A stretch of DNA of 39,549 nt from Clostridiales bacterium (GTDB taxonomy: Bacteria; Bacillota; Clostridia; Lachnospirales; WQUN01), in assembly GCA_031269465.1 (NCBI GenBank), contig JAISZB010000285.1, positions 1 to 39,549 on the forward strand, read 5' to 3'. Shown here piece by piece: positions 35,285 to 39,549 of the stretch. The first letter of the stretch is position 1. Each line of letters opens with the position of its first letter. Under the pieces are notes generated by a model. It saw only the letters and a program-made list of their open reading frames with translations, was not told the DNA's origin and searched no databases. Made by a program: the position numbers and the translations under genes.

Positions 35285-35496
35285 TTGCATTTTCCTCTCT
35301 CTGCTTGCACAGAAAACGTCTTATCCTCATTGGAGAAATATAAATAAAGCGCGTCATATTCTACGTTCATAAGGCTTTTGAAGCAGACCTGGCAAACTAT
35401 TGAATCCATTCCAGCCATGATTGTCAATGATGTAGAGTTGGCGTCGGTTTTCAAGTGATTACCAGCCATTTTCAACTTAAAATCCTGAAGCTTCAT
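35281..35496 (-). CDS. possible small protein upstream of nox
   Basis: A 71-codon frame ending four bases into the NADH oxidase start (ATGA overlap). It contains IVCQVCFKSLMNVEYDALYL, with one CxxC. No clear ribosome site and no recognised family. The overlap with nox is the only sign that it may be real. Confidence 0.25.
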   Translation of the reverse strand: MKLQDFKLKMAGNHLKTDANSTSLTIMAGMDSIVCQVCFKSLMNVEYDALYLYFSNEDKTFSVQAERGKCK

Positions 35497-35688
35497 TAGG
35501 CTTAGTAGTGCGGGAAGCCTCCCAGAAAGAAACGTGAAATACTACGATACAATTATACAGAAGATAAAAACAAAGTTCAAGACCAGACTTTAAGTTGATA
35601 TTGATGGCAGAGCATCTCCTCGCTAAAAGCTTCAAGTTGTTCCAGTCATCTGCTGATACACTGATTTGCATATGAAGCTAAGCAGTTA

Positions 35689-35788
35689 TACTGATTTGCA
35701 GTTAAATGTACCGAATTTGATGACGGATTATCCATTAAAGCAATGCATAATCCGTCATCAAATTCGGAGCTTTCCATGCAAATCAGTA
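35689..35788. mobile_element. palindromic MITE copy m (variant stem, intact)
   Basis: Ends TACTGATTTGCA and TGCAAATCAGTA between TA duplications. The inner stem is a perfect 21-bp inverted repeat starting CCGAATTTGATGACGG, unrelated to the TTGGAGCTT stem of most copies. The apex CATT-AAAGC-AATG matches that of copy c in pattern. A second TIR-like scrap lies just to the left (35658-35680). Confidence 0.85.
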
Positions 35789-35813
35789 TATAAATCAGCA
35801 TATCTCTCGCATC

Positions 35814-35863
35814 CTTTGAATTTGTCCAATTCCGGCAGCAGGCGGACTCGGACAAATTCAAAG
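35814..35863. repeat. 14-bp perfect inverted repeat
   Basis: CTTTGAATTTGTCC and GGACAAATTCAAAG are separated by 22 bases. It follows copy m by 25 bp. Origin unknown. Confidence 0.7.
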
Positions 35864-36029
35864 AAAATGAGCGGCCGAAGTTGCTATTCAACCTTTAATC
35901 TCCGTTGCGAATCGGCGGATAACCCGGAAATGCGAATTGTTTGAGGAAGAGACGCAAGTCGCGCGTCTATGATTGAGGAGATCTGCGCCGGACGGATTAA
36001 CGACGCTCTGTCGATCTATTTATAATGAT

Positions 36030-36190
36030 ATGCTGATCTGCATATGAACTGCCTGTCTGGGCGCTTGATTATACAGCGAGTGCGAAATGCCGATACCGTC
36101 ATTTAGCACCTTGAAGTCGGATCATCAAGCTAAAGGCATACTGATTTGAATATGAACATTCCGATTAAAATCGGTACAGTTGACTGCAAA
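36030..36190. mobile_element. palindromic MITE copy n (worn, compound)
   Basis: GCGCTTGATTATACAGCGAG pairs loosely with GATCATCAAGC. End repeats occur as TGCTGATCTGCATATGAAC and TACTGATTTGAATATGAAC. A further TIR pair (CCGATTAAAATCGG, GACTGCAAATCGG) follows, suggesting two overlapping insertions. Confidence 0.6.
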
Positions 36191-36611
36191 TCGGTTTAAC
36201 AAAGCGTTCAAAAGGACTAGGAGCCTGATACATTCAACTAAAAGTTGCATTGATTTCCATCTATGATTTCCCAGTCTTTCAGAAAGTCAGACGGTATTCA
36301 GAAGGAACTGAAAAAAGTCTATTATGGATATGAGCTCTTAATATCCGTTTAAACGAAGCCCTGCTTCCACACAAGGCCTCTCCTGTCGCTGTATGCTGAA
36401 AGGACAAGCATATGGCCTGCGCCTTTATAAAGATGTTCTGCGCGGCAATTAAGCCTGAGGAGGGCGCGCTTCGATAAAAATATTGAAGGTATGACTCATA
36501 GCAATCGACAGAACATCTTTCACGGCAGCAGAGAGCGTCATCATCTGCGTCTTTATTATTTTCAATAGATGGAGAATTCATCCGCTGAAAATGCCTCAGC
36601 TGATTTAGATA

Positions 36612-36738
36612 TACTGATTTTCGTACTAAACTGCTTTTTTGGAGCTAGATTATAAAGCGAGTGCGATTGATATCGGCATATAGCATCACTCAGTGGTTAA
36701 TCAAGCTCCCAAAAAAGAGCATTGAATTAAAATCTGTA
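36612..36738. mobile_element. palindromic MITE copy o (intact)
   Basis: Ends TACTGATTTTCG and AAAATCTGTA between TA duplications. Arms GCTTTTTTGGAGCTAGATTA and TTAATCAAGCTCCCAAAAAA; centre GCGATTGATATCGGC. Confidence 0.8.
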
Positions 36739-36932
36739 TAGAAGCAATTGTCTTATGAGTGTGTGGAAGATTCGGAAGCACCGGGGTTATGACGAGTTGA
36801 CGAGCAGCATATGACTCACAGGATGAAGGTTTTATGCAAATTGAAGTTGAATTGCAGAAGGATGATTGACTTTACGGATTTTTGTTGCCTTATAGTAAAT
36901 CTGTTAGGCGGCTGCATGGGAGAATGCGGTTA

Positions 36933-37040
36933 TACCGATTTTCATCAAATGTTCCTTTTTTGGAGCTTGGTTAAAAGCAGTATGATTGGAGCACTGTATA
37001 ATCAAGCTCAAAAAAAGGCAATTTTAAATGAAAATCAGTA
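36933..37040. mobile_element. palindromic MITE copy p (intact, short)
   Basis: Ends TACCGATTTTCATC and GAAAATCAGTA between TA duplications. Arms CCTTTTTTGGAGCTTGGTTA and the complement ATAATCAAGCTCAAAAAAAG; the central long palindrome is absent. Confidence 0.85.
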
Positions 37041-37690
37041 TAAATAATGGGGACTCAATTATCCCAGCAATGCATCCATAACTAATAAGTAAATGCTATA
37101 AATAGGTATAATTGATGGAATTCGGCATTTGTCTTGTTTAGGCGCTTAGAACTGCGCGCGTATCTTCCCGTCCAAATCGGGCGCGCCATTTGCCAGCTGC
37201 TCCTGAACGCCTGCAATATGCCGGAAGAGCTTGAATTGTCGCAAAAAGAGCTGTTTCAAAGCCTTTTGGACGAAATTCTGGGGGCTGCTTGTCTAAAAGG
37301 CGAATCAAGCGCATATATTCAAATTCTAAAACTGTCGCATTCGCAAATTCCAACTAAAATGAATCCCGGCTTGGATCCAGGGGTTGAAAAGCCGAGAAAA
37401 GCCGCCTAGGCGCGCTTGGCCGGAGAAAAGCCCGCCGACATAAAAATCAGGGGCAATCTCAACAAAGAATAATTATAAATACTATATACATGCCTTAAAG
37501 TCTCTCATTGCGAAGCTGATGTTCTTTTTTATTTTGCGATACCAAGTTTCTTCTCCGAGCCTTTCCGTTTCGTTTGAACTAATTTGGATCGCCAAAAGAA
37601 GTTGTATATTAGCCATTTTATTTATTTTGAAAAGCTTTTATTTAATCTGTTCAAGATATAAAAATAAATTAGCAATCCAAGTCATTTATT

Positions 37691-37763
37691 CAGAGCTACT
37701 TGATTATACAGGCTTCAAATGGATAATCAAGCTTCAAAAAAGAACATATGATGAAAGGCGGTA
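37691..37763. mobile_element. palindromic MITE copy q (left-truncated)
   Basis: CTTGATTAT...ATAATCAAG stem, right end GATGAAAGGCGGTA then TA. Another arm fragment (TTTGGAGCTTGAC) follows at 37767. Confidence 0.7.
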
Positions 37764-37861
37764 TAATTTGGAGCTTGACTGGACAGCCGAGCTAAATTCT
37801 GAGCATAGATTGAGGACGCCGCCGTGAGCAGGCTAAAGCGGCGTGCTTGCAATAGCGCCTC

Positions 37862-38863
37862 TTATACTATCCCAGACGTTTGACGCCGGATATCGTCCAC
37901 AAGAGCAAACGCGGCGCTTTGAATCCGTTTAGGCTGCTCAGCGAAAAAAGTCACAGCAGGCTCGTTTTTTTTGATGTTCCAAAGCCCCGCCACTTGTCCG
38001 TTTACGGCGATTGTTGGGAGGCAGATGCCTGATTTCAGTATGACCGCATTTTTGAATTCGGGTGCCAGAACCGCGCTCCTCTCCGCGTAGGACACGATAA
38101 GCGGGTCGAACCCCGATAACAGCGTCAATTCGGGAATGTCACCCATATCAGCGTTATCATCAACAAAGTAATATGTGTTCCCGCCGCATTCAAGACGCGT
38201 AAACTCGTCTAAATCCAGTGAGGACAGCTTTTTTTTGCCGTCTTTCCACAAGCCCAAAAACCAAGCGGCGTCAGCGAGCGTCGCAGGGCCGTAGGCTGCG
38301 AAAAATCTGCGGAGCATCTCCGGCAAAACCTCATCGGGCGTTAGAGTAGGTTCTGCGCTTATTAAATCAAAATCCCGGCTAGTCATATCGCGGAACGCAA
38401 CCCTGCCCTGCCGGGCCAAATAGACAAAAATGCCGCCCCATGGCGACAACGCCGTCTGTATCGTCTCAGCGTCATAGTAGGGAGCGAATATGCGCCGCAT
38501 TTCCTTACGGGAATACACACCGTCCTCCATGAGACTAATAACCTCTCCGGCAATCTGTTTCATCTGTTCTTCTCCGAGGCAGCGCGCCAAGTACGAGTCT
38601 TCGGAATGCATGGCGAGCAACAGAGGCAAATCTTCAAAGTCAGCGCCGTGCAAAGTGCCGCGATAGAGCCACGTCTTGGTGAGCGCGGTTTTCCAACCCA
38701 TAAGGCCTGCGCCGCGAATAAGGGCGGAAAAGGCTACGTTGCGGTGAAACCAGCAATGCAATCCGAGAAGTTCGCGGGATAGCTGCACAAGATCATCGCA
38801 CTGCCGCGACAAATACAGCCCATGCATGCGTTTCCGCAGAATTATTTCAGTTATTTTATCCAT
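37862..38863 (-). CDS. winged-helix protein of the YcaQ/AlkX (HTH_42) family
   Basis: A 333-residue protein. Family signatures are LYLSRQCDDLVQLSRELLGL near residue 20, ALTKTWLYRGTLHGADFEDL near 65 with the W(L)xRGTLH pattern, RRFFAAYGPATLADAAWFLG near 190 and LLSGFDPLIVSYAERSAVLA near 255, then INGQVAG-like VNGQVAGLWNIKK near 290. HTH_42 proteins bind DNA, and some members unhook cross-linked or alkylated bases as glycosylases. Whether this one is a glycosylase cannot be told from sequence alone. ATG 38863 is chosen for GAGGG five bases upstream; a GTG four codons earlier is possible. It stands alone. Confidence 0.82.
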   Translation of the reverse strand: MDKITEIILRKRMHGLYLSRQCDDLVQLSRELLGLHCWFHRNVAFSALIRGAGLMGWKTALTKTWLYRGTLHGADFEDLPLLLAMHSEDSYLARCLGEEQMKQIAGEVISLMEDGVYSRKEMRRIFAPYYDAETIQTALSPWGGIFVYLARQGRVAFRDMTSRDFDLISAEPTLTPDEVLPEMLRRFFAAYGPATLADAAWFLGLWKDGKKKLSSLDLDEFTRLECGGNTYYFVDDNADMGDIPELTLLSGFDPLIVSYAERSAVLAPEFKNAVILKSGICLPTIAVNGQVAGLWNIKKNEPAVTFFAEQPKRIQSAAFALVDDIRRQTSGIV

Positions 38864-38875
38864 TGCGTCCCTCAC

Positions 38876-39270
38876 TCCAAGATAAGCTTTATCGGGAATT
38901 TCCGCTATTCGTCATAGCTGTCTTTCGGCTCGATGAATTAGTCCAGCTCTCTTTTGATATCACAGGCTCAAGCTCAGATTTCAGCGTCAGCTGCGTCTAG
39001 ACTATTGCCGAAACTTTCGATAAAAATCAGTGTAGTTATTGTTTATTCTAGCAATTTATGAAAATCGAGCAATACCAGTCAATCTAAAGTTGCCAAAAAT
39101 CTTATCCCGCCATATTCAGCCCAACTTACCCGCATGGAGACTGCTGCGCAAGGGCAGGCATGATTTTGAGGCCGGCGTGCGTATTGCCGATGCTTGAACG
39201 CCATTTCATGTCGAAGGAGCACCTCATATTCAGTTAAGTTAAAAGGGAATATTCGTGGGAATGGGATTTA
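38876..39270. other. gene-free spacer
   Basis: No gene, RNA or clear regulatory site is seen between the winged-helix gene start and the next palindromic element. Confidence 0.4.
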
Positions 39271-39403
39271 TACTGATTTGCATTTGTAAGTTGCGATTTT
39301 GGAGTTTGACTGTCAACTTTCAAGGTGCGAAATGCCGATATCAGCATATCGCACTCGCCATGTATTCTAGCTCACAATAGGATGTTTTTCATAATCCATC
39401 AGT
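39271..39403. mobile_element. palindromic MITE copy r
   Basis: Left end TACTGATTTGCAT after TA; arms GATTTTGGAGTTTGACTG and a worn TCTAGCTCACAAT; centre ATGCCGATATCAGCAT. The right end is degraded (TTTTCATAATCCATCAG). Confidence 0.7.
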
Positions 39404-39429
39404 TCAAGAATAAGTCTGAATAATTCATC

Positions 39430-39549
39430 GCAGTTGTTATGCGGCGGATACCCCTGCCTTTAGGCATGAGGAGGAAGCCGCATGCTTCTTTCTGTCAGCG
39501 TTGCTTTTCGCTTCTCCAGAGGCTTGAGCTTCTTACAGCTGATTCCCGC
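39430..39549 (-). mobile_element. IscB element copy 5, cut by the window edge
   Basis: The right end is type A (CTCATGCC-TAAA-GGCAGGGG inside GCGGC/GCCGC), almost identical to copy 2, and stops at GATGAA (TTCATC, 39424-39429). The ATG here leads only into a nine-codon frame, so this copy does not abut a gene. The element continues beyond the window. Confidence 0.8.
39460..39549 (-). CDS. iscB: C-terminal end of an iscB gene (partial)
   Basis: The last 29 codons read GISCKKLKPLEKRKATLTER then SMRLPPHA and stop, matching the C-termini of copies 2 and 4. Whether the rest is intact lies outside the window; of all copies this one alone could still be complete. Confidence 0.7.
   Translation of the reverse strand, partial: AGISCKKLKPLEKRKATLTERSMRLPPHA

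Larger units (their letters stand above)
35864..37861. other. 2-kb region of palindromic elements without a clear gene
   Basis: Four MITE copies lie here. Two frames may be decayed genes: a minus-strand frame at 36279-36581 (100 codons, Cys-containing, no known domain) and a plus-strand frame at about 37134-37409 reading LRAYLPVQIGRAICQLLLNA then MPEELELSQKELFQSLLDEI, helical and protein-like but unrecognised and without a ribosome site. Confidence 0.4.

Noticed and set aside
35646..35944. ORFs on both strands across MITE copy m
   Set aside because: They are created by the palindrome itself; one translation is nearly the reverse complement of the other.
8612..39403. Palindromic repeats as a CRISPR array
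   Set aside because: Copies are spread over 30 kb, irregularly spaced, individually diverged and flanked by TA duplications; there are no spacers and no cas genes.

Overview
The window looks like part of the chromosome of an anaerobic, probably host-associated member of the Bacillota (Clostridia). That is inference from gene content: a clostridial-type purine-degradation gene set, water-forming NADH oxidase, an ECF sigma/anti-sigma pair of clostridial type, DUF1801/DUF2200/DUF4180 proteins, and relics of a Tn1549-like conjugative element. No rRNA, tRNA or CRISPR array was found. Intact genes are separated by long stretches of decayed mobile DNA, so the region is accessory-rich and actively eroding.

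Layout. 1-945: a broken IscB element. 1709-4546 (-): a large protein with about 15 RCC1-like repeats. 4548-5921 (-): an IscB element with an in-frame deleted ORF, an orphan zinc-ribbon gene start, and an element reduced to its omega-RNA and two ends. 6400-6700 (-): IS30 transposase relic. 6873-8508 (-): ECF sigma factor and frameshifted anti-sigma gene. 8.6-11.8 kb: almost gene-free, with strong hairpins. 11.8-14.4 kb (-): DUF4253 protein, broken DUF1801 and DUF2200 genes, DUF4180 gene. 14.4-17.7 kb: IscB fragments, a small 14-residue-repeat protein, palindromic elements. 17714-24861 (+): carbamate kinase, SsnA, YgfK and a dihydropyrimidinase-like hydrolase. 25301-26683 (+): GH20 hexosaminidase. 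27087-28166 (-): DEDDh exonuclease. 28.4-30.5 kb: relics of a conjugative element and a toxin-antitoxin pair. 31856-35284 (-): Gfo/Idh/MocA oxidoreductase, ThuA-like protein, NADH oxidase. 37862-38863 (-): winged-helix protein of the YcaQ/AlkX type. 39430-end: another IscB element.

Two repeat systems dominate. The first is a family of IscB/omega-RNA (HEARO) elements: six copies, none with an intact nuclease and none with a TnpA transposase. All six right ends stop exactly at the hexamer GATGAA, and in four copies the ATG in or beside this hexamer is the start codon of a protein gene (RCC1-like protein, zinc-ribbon gene, DUF4180, carbamate kinase). ATGAA therefore looks like the target-adjacent motif, and these elements appear to land directly upstream of start codons. 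The second is a family of about 18 short palindromic MITEs with ends TAC(T/C)G...C(A/G)GTA between TA duplications. One copy splits a PIN toxin gene so cleanly that removing it restores the conserved PIN motif. Some copies have different stem sequences that remain self-complementary.

The best metabolic unit is arcC-ssnA-ygfK-hydA, a partial anaerobic purine/urate degradation cluster: hydrolases open and deaminate rings, YgfK is a flavin/iron-sulfur oxidoreductase, and carbamate kinase recovers ATP from carbamoyl phosphate. ThuA plus Gfo/Idh/MocA plus GH20 point to use of sugars and amino sugars.
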